The translations under genes and the position numbers were made by a program. Source: Mycobacterium sp. 1423905.2 (GTDB taxonomy: Bacteria; Actinomycetota; Actinomycetes; Mycobacteriales; Mycobacteriaceae). Taken from it: a stretch of DNA of 53,354 nt. Shown here piece by piece: positions 38,885-47,439 of the stretch. The DNA lies in contig NZ_LZLE01000215.1 in NCBI RefSeq assembly GCF_001673155.1, forward strand, positions 1 through 53,354, given 5' to 3'. Position 1 is the first letter of the stretch. Each line of letters starts with the position of its first letter. The notes under the pieces were generated by a model. It saw only the letters and a list, made by a program, of their open reading frames with translations. It searched no databases and had not been told where the DNA came from.

Positions 38885-41800
38885 ATGGAAGGGGGGACTT
38901 TGCCGAAGCACACACCTGCCGAGGGTGAGCGCGGCTCGTTGGCGCGTCCCCCCTGGCTGCCCGACGAAAAGAAGCGGCGGCGCGTCCACCTCGGCCGAGG
39001 TAAACGGCACGACGACGCGGCACCGGTTCCCGACGAAGACGTGGAGCAAGACGCCAACGCTTCCCATCCACGGCCGCAGCCCGACGTCGCGAAGGGTGGC
39101 TTCACCGAATCCCGCGCCGAGCACCAGCGCACCGGAGAGCCACGCGACGAATCGCACGACGCCCCCGAACCCGCGCCGCAGGCCACCGACGATGCTCGAC
39201 CCCGGCGAGTGGCGGTGGGGTATGACCGCATCAAGCGTCTGCAGAACATGGAGTCGTCCTCGCCGCGAGTGGCCGGGCCTCCTGGCGGTCCACCGCGAGT
39301 CCCACTCCCAGCGCGCCACCGGGTGGCTGCCCTTGCGCGCGACAACGCACCGCCTCCCGAGCAACCCATGAAGGCCGAACGGGACGAGTCGTCGCGGCAG
39401 CACGATGCTGCACCGACAGGGCGCTACGACGCGGATTCGCTTTCCTCCGCCAGTTGGACAGCACCGGAGATCGCGCCGGTTGCGTCCTCCGATCCCGCAG
39501 GGGACGACGCCTTGCCCATCGACCAAGGACAGCCGCGTCATTCGGCCCCTGACCCGGAAGATGACTCCCAGGTACCAGAATCCGCCGAGCCTGCGTTGCC
39601 GTTCGAGGAACCGGCACGCGCCTCGGATCAGGAGCTAGAGCTTGCTCAGACCGAGCCTGCGGATACGGAATCGACTGCCACACAAGCTATTTCATCCGGC
39701 CTTGAGCCAACGGCGGGGGCGACGGTTGAGCCGGAGTCGAGCTACGAGCCGGCGCCTGAGCCGGAGCGGCGGTCTGAGCCTGACCCGGTAGCCGAAGACG
39801 ACTTGCCGGTCGAGGCGACGGTGGTGCCGGAGCCTGCTCCGGTGCCGGAGTGGCTGGCTGAGCCTGAGCCGGTAGCGGAGAACGAGTTGCCGGTCGATCG
39901 GGCGGTCGAGCCAGACCCTAGCCCCGAGCCGGTGGTCGAGCATGGGTGGCGGTACAAGCCTGCACCGGAGCCTGAGCCGGTAGTCGAGGGCGAGTTGCCG
40001 GTCGAGGCGACGGTGTCGTCGGAGCCTGCTCCGGTGCCGGAGTGGTTGGCTGAGCCTGAGCCGGTAGCGGAGAACGAGTTGCCGGTCGAAACGGCGGTCG
40101 AGCCAGACCCTAGCCCCGAGCCGGTAGTCGAGCCCGAGTGGCGGTACGAGCCTGAGCCGATGGCCGAGGTCGACTTGCCGGCCGAAGGGACGGTCGAGTC
40201 GCAGTCGCCAGAGCCGTTTGAAACGTATTCGGGGACGCAGGAGTCCGGTGCGGTTGCGGAGCAATTCGAGCCGGAAGTACTCGTGTCGGCGACTCCCGAA
40301 TCCTCATACGAGACGTCGACTCCGGATTGGTTTGCAGCACCCATGGAAATCTCGGAGCCACCGTCGCCTACACCCCAGCCGGCCGCAGCGGACACCACGC
40401 TGCTGGATGAGCCTGCGATCGATGACGACTCGCATGATGAGGAATTGGCGCAGCCGGAGGCGAGTCAAACAGGCGAGCTCGACGAAATCGAGTTGCGCGC
40501 CGCGGCCCTACTCGAGCAGATGGCGGCTAAGCGTGCGCAAGCCGCAGCAGAAACCGACGTCGCACCCGACGAGCCAGAGGATTTCGCCGAGTGGATGCCG
40601 GAATCGTCAGCGCCGTTGATGGATTCCGCCGATCCTGAGTTGGCGTCAGAGAAGGTTGAGCCTGCGGCCGGCTGGGCGGCGGAAACCGATCCGGAACCTG
40701 TTGGTTCACCGGATGGCTTATCAGCCGAGGAATTGGTGTCCGAGCCGGTTGATGCCGCAGGGGAGTCGGACCGGGAAACATCGGTGCCGGTTGTTGAGAC
40801 GCCGCCGACGCTACCCGTGGCAGACCCCGCGCCGGATCCAGGCGAAAATGCGCCCGCCGCAACGCAAACAGTGGAGACCGCATCGCCGCCCGAGCAACGG
40901 TCTAAGGGATCGGCCACCCGCCGTCCGGTTCTCCCGCCATGGCAGATGGCGGGCTCAATGATTAGCGCGCAGTTCGAACATGTTGCGGCACATGACCCGC
41001 CGCCCCCGCAAGCATCGTCACCGCGGCAACAAGAAGCGCCGACCGCGCAGTACCCGCCGCCGCCCGTACCCGACAGCGGAATAGCGCCTCAGCCGCCCCG
41101 CCCACGACCACGGCCCGGCGCAATACCGCCGCTGCCGCCACCGTTGCCTCCCGCCCCGTTTCCGCCACCGCCGTGGTGGCCAGCACCCGGTCAGCGCGCC
41201 GCGCCGCCACGAGCACCGCACCCCGTAGCGCCGCCGAATCCCGCGCAGCCGCCGGCCAGCGGTCGGCCCCAGCAGTACCAGCCGTTCCGGGTGCCGCCAC
41301 CGATCGACGAGGCCGAGATCGCCCATCCCGATCGGTTCGCGCCGCCCTCAGGCTGGCGCCGTGCGGTGCACAAAGTGACGTCGGGACATGTGAACCCGGG
41401 TGCATCGCGCAAGGAACGACGACAAGAACATCTCCTCGCCGAGATCCGGCAGCCAATCGTCGGTGACTTCCGTATCGCGGTGCTGTCGATCAAGGGTGGC
41501 GTCGGAAAGACGACGACCACCTTCGGATTGGGCTCGGCGCTGGCAACTGTTCGACACGATCGGGTGATCGCGGTCGATGCCAACCCCGACCGTGGCACCC
41601 TGGGGGAGCGAGCCGGTGACCTGTCGACCCGCTCCACCGTGCGTGATCTGTTATCCGATCCGAACATCAACCGCTACGCCGACGTCCGCAACCACACGTT
41701 GATGGCCACCAGCCGACTGGAAGTCCTTGCCAGCGAGCAAGATCCAGCCGTTTCAGAGATTTTCGGCGCCGACGACTATCGGCGCACCGTAGACATCTTG

Positions 41801-42226
41801 CGGCACTTCTACAACATCATCCTGACCGACTGCGGCACCGGGATCATGCACTCGGCGATGTCAGCCATCTTGGACTTGGCGCACACCATCGTGCTGGTCA
41901 GTTCACCCGCCATCGATGCCGCACGCAGCGCCTCGGCGACGTTGGATTGGCTTATGCAGCACGGGCATTCGGGCCTGGTTCGGGAAGCGCACGTGGTATT
42001 GAGCGCCTCGCGTCCCGGCTCGGCGGCGCTGAAGTTGGACAAAGTCTACGAACACTTCCAACCTCGCTGCCGCTCAATCCATCTGATCCCCTTCGATCCC
42101 CATCTCGCCGAGGGCGCCGATGTTGATTTCGGCCGCCTCAACCCCGCGACGCGGCAGGCCTACCTCGAACTCGCGGGATCGGTAGCGCAGAACTTTGGAC
42201 GACTGCGTCCGCGTGAACAGTCCTGA
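38885..42226 (+). CDS. EspI-like protein: very long Pro/Glu-rich N-region plus ParA/MinD-type ATPase
   Basis: About 1113 residues, much longer than EspI (666). Residues 1-~830 are disordered and acidic/Pro-rich, with ~30-residue tandem repeats around 308-430 and a polyproline tract near 690-800. The last ~280 residues form a deviant Walker ATPase (LSIKGGVGKTTTTFGLG, IAVDANPDRGTLGE, ILTDCGTGI), as in EspI (Rv3876). EspI is a cytosolic regulator of ESX-1 that responds to low ATP. ATG 38885 is preceded by GAGGAA and chosen over the longer frame from 38858. It lies at the end of the eccC-eccD-mycP unit. Confidence 0.88.
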   Translation: MEGGTLPKHTPAEGERGSLARPPWLPDEKKRRRVHLGRGKRHDDAAPVPDEDVEQDANASHPRPQPDVAKGGFTESRAEHQRTGEPRDESHDAPEPAPQATDDARPRRVAVGYDRIKRLQNMESSSPRVAGPPGGPPRVPLPARHRVAALARDNAPPPEQPMKAERDESSRQHDAAPTGRYDADSLSSASWTAPEIAPVASSDPAGDDALPIDQGQPRHSAPDPEDDSQVPESAEPALPFEEPARASDQELELAQTEPADTESTATQAISSGLEPTAGATVEPESSYEPAPEPERRSEPDPVAEDDLPVEATVVPEPAPVPEWLAEPEPVAENELPVDRAVEPDPSPEPVVEHGWRYKPAPEPEPVVEGELPVEATVSSEPAPVPEWLAEPEPVAENELPVETAVEPDPSPEPVVEPEWRYEPEPMAEVDLPAEGTVESQSPEPFETYSGTQESGAVAEQFEPEVLVSATPESSYETSTPDWFAAPMEISEPPSPTPQPAAADTTLLDEPAIDDDSHDEELAQPEASQTGELDEIELRAAALLEQMAAKRAQAAAETDVAPDEPEDFAEWMPESSAPLMDSADPELASEKVEPAAGWAAETDPEPVGSPDGLSAEELVSEPVDAAGESDRETSVPVVETPPTLPVADPAPDPGENAPAATQTVETASPPEQRSKGSATRRPVLPPWQMAGSMISAQFEHVAAHDPPPPQASSPRQQEAPTAQYPPPPVPDSGIAPQPPRPRPRPGAIPPLPPPLPPAPFPPPPWWPAPGQRAAPPRAPHPVAPPNPAQPPASGRPQQYQPFRVPPPIDEAEIAHPDRFAPPSGWRRAVHKVTSGHVNPGASRKERRQEHLLAEIRQPIVGDFRIAVLSIKGGVGKTTTTFGLGSALATVRHDRVIAVDANPDRGTLGERAGDLSTRSTVRDLLSDPNINRYADVRNHTLMATSRLEVLASEQDPAVSEIFGADDYRRTVDILRHFYNIILTDCGTGIMHSAMSAILDLAHTIVLVSSPAIDAARSASATLDWLMQHGHSGLVREAHVVLSASRPGSAALKLDKVYEHFQPRCRSIHLIPFDPHLAEGADVDFGRLNPATRQAYLELAGSVAQNFGRLRPREQS
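39803..40174 (+). repeat. Tandem in-frame repeats within the EspI-like gene
   Basis: A 192-base unit (39803-39994) is followed by a 180-base copy (39995-40174) that is nearly identical over long stretches. At protein level each copy splits into two ~30-residue units ending LPVE/LPVD, with shared EPAPVPEWLAEPEPVAEN and EPDPSPEPVVE blocks. An earlier weaker unit lies just upstream (from ~39718). High nucleotide identity indicates recent expansion or conversion; copy number may vary between strains. Confidence 0.9.
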
Positions 42227-42247
42227 GGCTAATCAGCCCCGATAACA

Positions 42248-42290
42248 GCGAAGGCCCGAACTTCCGGAATCGGTGAGTTCGGACCTTCGC
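42248..42290. terminator. Long inverted repeat, probable bidirectional terminator
   Basis: Stem arms 42248-42262 (GCGAAGGCCCGAACT) and 42276-42290 (AGTTCGGACCTTCGC) pair over 15 positions with one mismatch around a 13-base loop. It lies in the 81-base gap between the convergent ends of the EspI-like gene and the WXG100 gene, where a shared terminator is expected. There is no U-tract, as is common in mycobacteria. Confidence 0.8.
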
Positions 42291-42307
42291 CCGGGTGCGT
42301 CAGCGGA

Positions 42308-42601
42308 TCAGAAACCACCCGCGAGACTCGAGTCCAACGCCTGCATTTCATCCTGCTGGTCGCTGGCGCTCGCCCCAGTGGCCTGGACGGCATGCAAGAA
42401 GTCTTCGAGTTTCTGATTGATACGCAGGTGAGCGGCCTGCAGAGCTTCAGGCGTCGCACCTTCCCACAAGTCCGAGATGCCTTGGAAGACCCTACGGACA
42501 TCATCAGCGATGGTGTGGATGTCAGTAACGACTCGCTGAATGTGGTCCAAACCGTCGTGGTTTTCGGCGAAGTTGTACAAGATGTCGCTGGTATTGGCCA
42601 T
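42308..42601 (-). CDS. WXG100 ESAT-6-like protein of the ESX locus
   Basis: 97 residues, a helical hairpin with the turn SDLWEGATPEALQAAH (W-E-G). The first helix is HDGLDHIQRVVTDIHTIADDVRRVF, the second NQKLEDFLHAVQATGASASDQQDEM. WXG100 proteins are exported as heterodimers with the neighbouring Esx protein. A very strong RBS (GGAGGAGGAAC) precedes the ATG, implying high expression. No Tyr is present near the C-terminus, so the usual YxxxD/E signal is not visible here. Confidence 0.93.
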   Translation of the reverse strand: MANTSDILYNFAENHDGLDHIQRVVTDIHTIADDVRRVFQGISDLWEGATPEALQAAHLRINQKLEDFLHAVQATGASASDQQDEMQALDSSLAGGF

Positions 42602-42616
42602 GTTAGTTCCTCCTCC

Positions 42617-42892
42617 TCACATCGCCTGTTGTTCGATTTGCTTGGCCTTGTCGCGAGCCTCGGCGACGACATGGTCCAACTCATTGCTGACCGCCGTCAG
42701 GTCTTCATCGTGGGCTTGCATGGCCTCACCGAAACGCCTGGCTTGCCCGCCGTGCCAGGAGCTTTGGATCATCTCCTCGGCGCGCAGCCGCATGTCTTGC
42801 TGTCGCGACTTCACCTGGCGGACCTGCTCTTCGATATTGCTCAGTGTCTGTTGTGCCTGTTCTGGTGACAGGGCAACTTGACCCATCTTCAT
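42617..42892 (-). CDS. WXG100 CFP-10-like partner protein of the ESX locus
   Basis: 91 residues. The first helix (LSPEQAQQTLSNIEEQVRQVKSRQQDMRLRAEEMI) leads to the turn SSWHGGQARRFGEAM (W-H-G) and a second helix (HDEDLTAVSNELDHVVAEARDKAKQIEQ). It probably forms the exported heterodimer with the WXG100 protein encoded 15 bases downstream. It has no Tyr at all and therefore no YxxxD/E signal. Starts at ATG 42892, or ATG 42886 two codons later. Confidence 0.92.
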   Translation of the reverse strand: MKMGQVALSPEQAQQTLSNIEEQVRQVKSRQQDMRLRAEEMIQSSWHGGQARRFGEAMQAHDEDLTAVSNELDHVVAEARDKAKQIEQQAM

Positions 42893-42968
42893 CTCCTGTC
42901 TGTAGTTCTCCGGAATCCATTCGGAGAGCGCCTATGTGGAATGCGTGGCTGGTTCGTCAACTGTGTCC

Positions 42969-43781
42969 CTAGAGCCTCTCCCATCGTTCCGCGGATAACT
43001 CGACGAGCTGACTGACCGCCTGGCCTAGGGCATGGTCAGATCCTGGCTTGAGCGTGGTCCACAGCTGCCCACTGGGAGAAGCGCTGGGTGCACCCACAAT
43101 TCGGCCGTGTTTGGTGTAAAACACACCGACCGCGGCGGGCTGACGGGTGATGCGGTCCTCGTCGCTCAGCAGGGTGTAGTAGACGATTTCGGCGAACGCG
43201 GCGCGGGATGCCAGCGCCGCGCCCAGCGTCATGGCGGTGCGGGGCTCGGCGCCCAGAGCCCTCACCCGGTCGGCCAACTGCGCCGCGTCGTGGGTGCCCA
43301 CCAGGTAGCGACTGACCGCCTCCAACGGTGCCGGCACCGGGGTGAATTGGGCGGCCTGGGCGCGCGGAAGTTCACCGACCAGCGCGCGGGTGGCCGCGAT
43401 GAGGTCGGCCGGACCATCGAGGACCCGCAGCGTAATCTCGTTACCCACCCGGCGCGCGATTACCTGGAAATCACCGCGCCGCACAATGGTCAACCGCGCC
43501 ATCCCGTCGGGCGTGACAAGCCGCATGGCCAGCTCCCGGTTGGGACGCTGCAAGGACTGCAGCAGCGGGACCAGGTCGGGATCAATCGCACCGTCGGTGA
43601 TCAGTCCCCGCGCAATCAATCCACGGGTCGCCGCGTCGATTGCGGTGGTGAACGCGTCGACGGTGGCATAGCGGGGCTTCACGGCCAACACGACGGGGAA
43701 ACCTTGGACGCCTACCCGTGCGGCGATGACCTGGAGCTCGTCATCGGTTAGCGTGAAACCCGTTGTCAGAGCAGTGGTCAC
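42969..43781 (-). CDS. espG: EspG, cytosolic chaperone for PE/PPE substrates
   Basis: 270 residues from GTG 43781, which has AGGAGGTG upstream and overlaps the PPE-like stop (GTGA). Typical EspG segments are the N-terminal LTDDELQVIAARVGVQGFPVVL, the central MARLTIVRRGDFQVIARRVGNEITLRVLD, and the C-terminal PAAVGVFYTKHGRIVGAPSASPSGQLWTTLKPGSDHALGQAV. EspG binds the helical tip of PPE proteins and keeps PE/PPE dimers soluble until export. Directly downstream of the PPE-like gene, in the usual PE-PPE-EspG neighbourhood. Length is close to EspG2 (276). Confidence 0.93.
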   Translation of the reverse strand: MTTALTTGFTLTDDELQVIAARVGVQGFPVVLAVKPRYATVDAFTTAIDAATRGLIARGLITDGAIDPDLVPLLQSLQRPNRELAMRLVTPDGMARLTIVRRGDFQVIARRVGNEITLRVLDGPADLIAATRALVGELPRAQAAQFTPVPAPLEAVSRYLVGTHDAAQLADRVRALGAEPRTAMTLGAALASRAAFAEIVYYTLLSDEDRITRQPAAVGVFYTKHGRIVGAPSASPSGQLWTTLKPGSDHALGQAVSQLVELSAERWERL

Positions 43782-44854
43782 AGCGACACCTCCTGGTCGG
43801 CGCCAATCACCGGTGGCGAGACCCAACGATCGGAGACATGCTGCAGTGTGCGCTCCGGTTCCTCGGCAAATCCGTCGATGTGCTGCGGCTCGGGTCTGGC
43901 CAGGTCGTCGAATATCGCTGTGTTGGGGCCCCAGCTCACGTTTGAGACCACGAACGGCGCATCACTCTGCTGCGCAGCGGGCAACCAGGAGTGCCCTGCG
44001 TCGGACAAGCCGGCGCCTGCTTCGCCGCCGCCTTCCAGCGTCTCGGCCTCGCGGAACGACTCGTACGCGCGGCTGCCCTCGTCGCGCCGATGCCCGGCCA
44101 TAGGAGCGTAACCACCAGCGCCGCGACCAAATCCGTTACCACCGGACGCGTCGCTGGCAAACCTGGTGTTCTTCAACGGTTTTGCCTCGGCACTCGATTT
44201 CACCGGCGTTGCCATCATCGGCGAGAGTTGACGCGGCGCACCGCCCCCGCCGCCGCCGCCATGGGACCCCCCGCCGCCTTTGCCGTCCTTCTCGGTCTTG
44301 AGCGCGCCACCGTTGGTTACTTGCGGAGGAACAGGCTGTTCCCAGGGCTGGGCCAGTTCGGTGACGGCGTCCTCATAGCGGTGCATCACCGCCGCGGCGT
44401 CTGCCTGCTGGGCGGAAGCGGCTTCGTCAAACTCGGCGAAACTGCCTTGCAGGATCGCACCGTTGTAGGCCGACAGCGAGGCCATCATGTCTTGGGCCGC
44501 TTTGGCTTCGATCGCTTCGGACACGCTGGGCATCGATAGGATCGCCACCGTGTTGGCGACGGCGGCCTCTTCGGCACGGCGTCCGTTCGCGGCCGCGCTG
44601 AGGCTGGCCGCCTGCAGCCACTTGCCGAATGCCTCGAGTTTGCGCACCACAGCTTCAGAAGTGCCGCTCTGCCATGACACGCGTAAGCGCTCGATGATCT
44701 GGTTGTAGTCTTGGGAGATCTTGGCGAATTCGTTGGCCACTCGAATCCACGCTGCGCCGGCTTCGCCCACCGAAGAAGGGCCGGGGCCCTCGGTCAAATC
44801 ACGCGCAAGCTGCTCGGTGCTGCGCGATTCCCACATCACATTGGTGAATCCCAT
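43778..44854 (-). CDS. PPE-like substrate of the ESX locus
   Basis: 358 residues. Residues ~15-170 form a PPE-type helical domain: LTEGPGPSSVGEAGAAWIRVANEFAKIS matches the PPE consensus GPGP..L..AA.AW, and the turn SWQSGTSEAVV carries the W-X-G-like motif. The N-terminal Pro-Pro-Glu itself is not present. Residues ~190-240 are Gly-rich (GGGGSHGGGGGGG). The C-terminal half is unusual, ending with an acidic/aromatic stretch (WGPNTAIFDDLARPEP). Likely partner is the PE-like protein encoded 67 bases upstream; chaperone is the adjacent EspG. Confidence 0.85.
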   Translation of the reverse strand: MGFTNVMWESRSTEQLARDLTEGPGPSSVGEAGAAWIRVANEFAKISQDYNQIIERLRVSWQSGTSEAVVRKLEAFGKWLQAASLSAAANGRRAEEAAVANTVAILSMPSVSEAIEAKAAQDMMASLSAYNGAILQGSFAEFDEAASAQQADAAAVMHRYEDAVTELAQPWEQPVPPQVTNGGALKTEKDGKGGGGSHGGGGGGGAPRQLSPMMATPVKSSAEAKPLKNTRFASDASGGNGFGRGAGGYAPMAGHRRDEGSRAYESFREAETLEGGGEAGAGLSDAGHSWLPAAQQSDAPFVVSNVSWGPNTAIFDDLARPEPQHIDGFAEEPERTLQHVSDRWVSPPVIGADQEVSL

Positions 44855-44921
44855 GCCTTGGCCCCCCTTCTGTCAGCTCGCACGAACGTCGCCCCCATGC
44901 GACTGTTCCGATCGATATGTG

Positions 44922-45212
44922 TCAGTTCGCCAGGTCGGCTTCCACGATGCGACCAGAGTGCGAACGCAAGGTGGCCGACACCTCCTGAATTTCATTGGCG
45001 CCCTGATCGGATGCCTTCGTGAAGGAGCCATGCACCTCGTTGAGGGTGTGCGCGACCCGTTGCGACACCTCGTCGTGGCCCGATGCGATCACGTTGAGGT
45101 TGGGTGCCTCGGTCTCCATCACGCGGTGCATGCGGTTAGCGAGTTCATCGAGCTGCCTGGTGACTTCGGTGACTTCGTCGGGCTGAATGGACAGTCGGTT
45201 GTTGTCGGTCAT
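44922..45212 (-). CDS. PE-like protein of the ESX locus (PE35-type)
   Basis: 96 residues. LSIQPDEVTEVTRQLDELANRM is the first helix; GHDEVSQRVAHTLNEVHGSF corresponds to the conserved DEVS.Q.A..F segment of PE proteins such as PE35. At the place of the C-terminal YxxxD/E export signal the sequence reads HSGRI, so the signal Tyr is absent. It stands before the PPE-like gene, as PE genes normally do. Small size and position support a PE role; the signal loss is noted as a finding. Confidence 0.82.
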   Translation of the reverse strand: MTDNNRLSIQPDEVTEVTRQLDELANRMHRVMETEAPNLNVIASGHDEVSQRVAHTLNEVHGSFTKASDQGANEIQEVSATLRSHSGRIVEADLAN

Positions 45213-45226
45213 CGCGGTGCTTCCTT

Positions 45227-46624
45227 CTAGATCCGAAGTTTGATGTCGGGGTCGTCGTCAGGGTTGGGCGCGGCTTCACCGATCACCGGTGGGGTTGCGG
45301 TTCCGAGATCGCCCACAATCTCGCCGCCTTGGTCGGTGGTGTGCAAGAACGACGCTGAGGTGTGGCTGCCGCTGGCACCCGCTTTGCCGCCGTGTGCCCC
45401 GTAGCCGGCCGCGCCGGGAGCCATCATTCCCGCGCCGCCTATTCCGGCCGCGCCGATGGACGGACGTGCGGCGGCGGCCCGGGCCACGGCCGCACCGGCG
45501 TTGCTCTCGTTTTGCACCATTGGCGAGGACGGGGTCGCTCGGGCCGGCGTCGTGGCACCCGGCCCGCCACCGCCACCGTGTCCGCCGCCGCCGGGATGCG
45601 CGGCGCTGACCATGCGCCCCGTGTGTCCCAGAGCGGCTGCGGGTGATGTGGCGCCGGCTGCACCTTGCGCGGCCTGGCCGAGGCCCGACGCCAAACTCGT
45701 GCCCGCTTGCATGCCGACCTGCAGAGCCTGAGTGCCCGCCTGCACGCCCATGGTCAGCGGCATCATGCCCATCTGCAGCGCGGGACCGATCATGCTCATC
45801 CCGACCGACAACATCGGACCGACCATGCCCATGGCCATTTCGGGACCCTGGGCGACCGCGACCGGCGCGCCGGTGGCCGTGGTGGTGGCCGCCTGGCTGG
45901 TCAGCGTGCTCTCCAGCTCGGTGATGCACTCGGTGGCCAGTGCACTGGCCCGAGACGCCGACTCGACCATATTGGCGGCAGTCCAGGGCAGACCCGCGGC
46001 CAGCGCCTCGAGTTCGTGCTGGCATTGGGTCAGGATCTCGAGCAGCCGCGCCTGACCTTGCGCGACATTGGCGGCCGCTGCGGTGTATTCGCCGCCCAAG
46101 GCGGTGCCCTGCGCGCCGACGGCGGCACCGTTGGCCAACGTCTGTCCCGTCTTGGCGGCCGCCGCACCGGCTCCGGCGCCGGCCCAACCCTGACCGCCCA
46201 TGCCGCCCATCATCTGCCCGAGCGCTTGTTGCAGCCCGCCCGCCGCCGACTGGAAAGCCTGCGAGACACCCTCGAACATCTGCGTCGGATTCATGCCCTG
46301 GAAGAGGCCGGGTCCCAGGGTGCCCAGCATGTCGGTGACCGGTTTGAGCAGCCCGCTGGCGAAGTTGCCGCCCATCCCGCCTCCCGGAGCACCGGTCAGC
46401 TCGGCAGGTACGCCGTCGCCCGGTAAGCCGGGGAAGGCCATTTCTGGTCCGCCGCTTGGCAATTGGCCCAAGTTGAACTGGTTAAGAATGTCCTGCACCG
46501 GCCGATTGAGCCAGGCTTGTAAGTCATTCTCGATTTGATTGACGACCGGCTGATGGTCGAAGTCGGGGACCGGATCAACCTGGCCGGGTAACCCCGCCTG
46601 CGGGGCAGGGTCAGCGGTGCCCAT
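45227..46624 (-). CDS. Met/Gly/Ala-rich putative ESX substrate
   Basis: 465 residues, family not recognised. Residues ~1-70 are Pro/Asp/Phe rich (VPDFDHQPVVNQIENDLQAWLNRPVQDILNQFN). A helical part at ~150-245 (QGQARLLEILTQCQHELEALAAGLPWTAANMVESASRASALATECITEL) resembles a WXG/PPE hairpin. A Met/Gly-rich stretch follows (MAMGMVGPMLSVGMSMIGPALQMGMMPL), then a Gly/Ala/Ser tail ending in acidic DDDPDIKL. The ATG comes 7 bases after the stop of the small EspC-like gene, so the two probably form a co-exported pair. No signal peptide. Confidence 0.75.
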   Translation of the reverse strand: MGTADPAPQAGLPGQVDPVPDFDHQPVVNQIENDLQAWLNRPVQDILNQFNLGQLPSGGPEMAFPGLPGDGVPAELTGAPGGGMGGNFASGLLKPVTDMLGTLGPGLFQGMNPTQMFEGVSQAFQSAAGGLQQALGQMMGGMGGQGWAGAGAGAAAAKTGQTLANGAAVGAQGTALGGEYTAAAANVAQGQARLLEILTQCQHELEALAAGLPWTAANMVESASRASALATECITELESTLTSQAATTTATGAPVAVAQGPEMAMGMVGPMLSVGMSMIGPALQMGMMPLTMGVQAGTQALQVGMQAGTSLASGLGQAAQGAAGATSPAAALGHTGRMVSAAHPGGGGHGGGGGPGATTPARATPSSPMVQNESNAGAAVARAAAARPSIGAAGIGGAGMMAPGAAGYGAHGGKAGASGSHTSASFLHTTDQGGEIVGDLGTATPPVIGEAAPNPDDDPDIKLRI

Positions 46625-46633
46625 CGTCTGGTC

Positions 46634-46924
46634 CTAGACGTCGGTCGCTGAGTCGGCGGCGATATAGGCAGCTTGCGAGATATGCGTCGCCCCACCCAGC
46701 AACGCGTGATTGGCGGCGGTCAGCATTCCGCTGGCGACGTTGTTCGCCGTTGATTCGTACATCGCCGGGATCATGTTCGCGACCGCGATCGGGCCCAACG
46801 CCATCGAAAACGAGCTCAGCTGCGCCGGAGTGACCATGCTGAATGCACTGGTGATGGCGGTGGAAGCGGCCTCTTGCGCCGCCGTGAGTCCCTGCATGAA
46901 CTCGGGTTGCATTTCGAATGTCAT
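46634..46924 (-). CDS. EspC/PE-like small ESX substrate with YxxxD signal
   Basis: 96 residues, helical (GLTAAQEAASTAITSAFSMV; VANMIPAMYESTANNVASGML). The C-terminal part THISQAAYIAADSATD contains YIAAD, a match to the YxxxD type VII export signal at the expected place after the second helix. Partner is probably the 465-residue protein encoded immediately downstream. Layout resembles the espC/espA and PE/PPE pairs; I cannot decide which family is nearer. Confidence 0.78.
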   Translation of the reverse strand: MTFEMQPEFMQGLTAAQEAASTAITSAFSMVTPAQLSSFSMALGPIAVANMIPAMYESTANNVASGMLTAANHALLGGATHISQAAYIAADSATDV

Positions 46925-47088
46925 GTTTGGTTTCTTCCCCCAGACTTTCCTGCTGAGCTTGCGGCTCGCGCTGTTCGTTCAACCCTAAGTGCCGCCCCCG
47001 GCGAAAAACTGCACGAATTTTAAGCAGAGGATTGCGCCGGCCGCGATTCACTCAGGGTTGCGCCGAAGTCGGATCTGCGGGCCGCGGA

Positions 47089-47439
47089 CTACTCCGGTTC
47101 GACCGTGGTGCCGTCCGACCGAGTCAGCGGCGCCTTCTGTAACTCGTCCATCCGGGTGGTGAATTCTTGGAGCAGGAAGCTGTAGCGTTCCGCGGCGACG
47201 CGCGCCGCGGCATGGGCAGTGTCGACGATCAACTGAGCCAAGGTGTCAGGATCAAGACTGGTCGCGGGCGGCCCCAGCCATAGTCCGGTCAGTCGGCCCA
47301 GCCCGTCCACTTCGGCGCTCACCGCCCGGTCGCGGCTGGTCACGCGCGCCGTGATCGTCTTAGACTGCTCGGTCATCGACTGCAGCAGGTCGCGCTGCTT
47401 GATTGCCCGAGCGATCACCGACTGGGCGAGACTGGTCAT
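47089..47439 (-). CDS. YbaB/EbfC-family ESX-associated protein (EspL-like)
   Basis: 116 residues: a helix (LAQSVIARAIKQRDLLQSMTEQSKTITA), strands with the YbaB pattern (RDRAVSAEVDGLGRLTGLWLG) and a final long helix (LAQLIVDTAHAAARVAAERYSFLLQEF). EspL (Rv3880c) in ESX-1 has this fold and size and supports stability of EspE/EspF-type substrates. The ATG overlaps the stop of the EspH-like gene (ATGA), so both are coupled. Cytosolic. Confidence 0.85.
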   Translation of the reverse strand: MTSLAQSVIARAIKQRDLLQSMTEQSKTITARVTSRDRAVSAEVDGLGRLTGLWLGPPATSLDPDTLAQLIVDTAHAAARVAAERYSFLLQEFTTRMDELQKAPLTRSDGTTVEPE

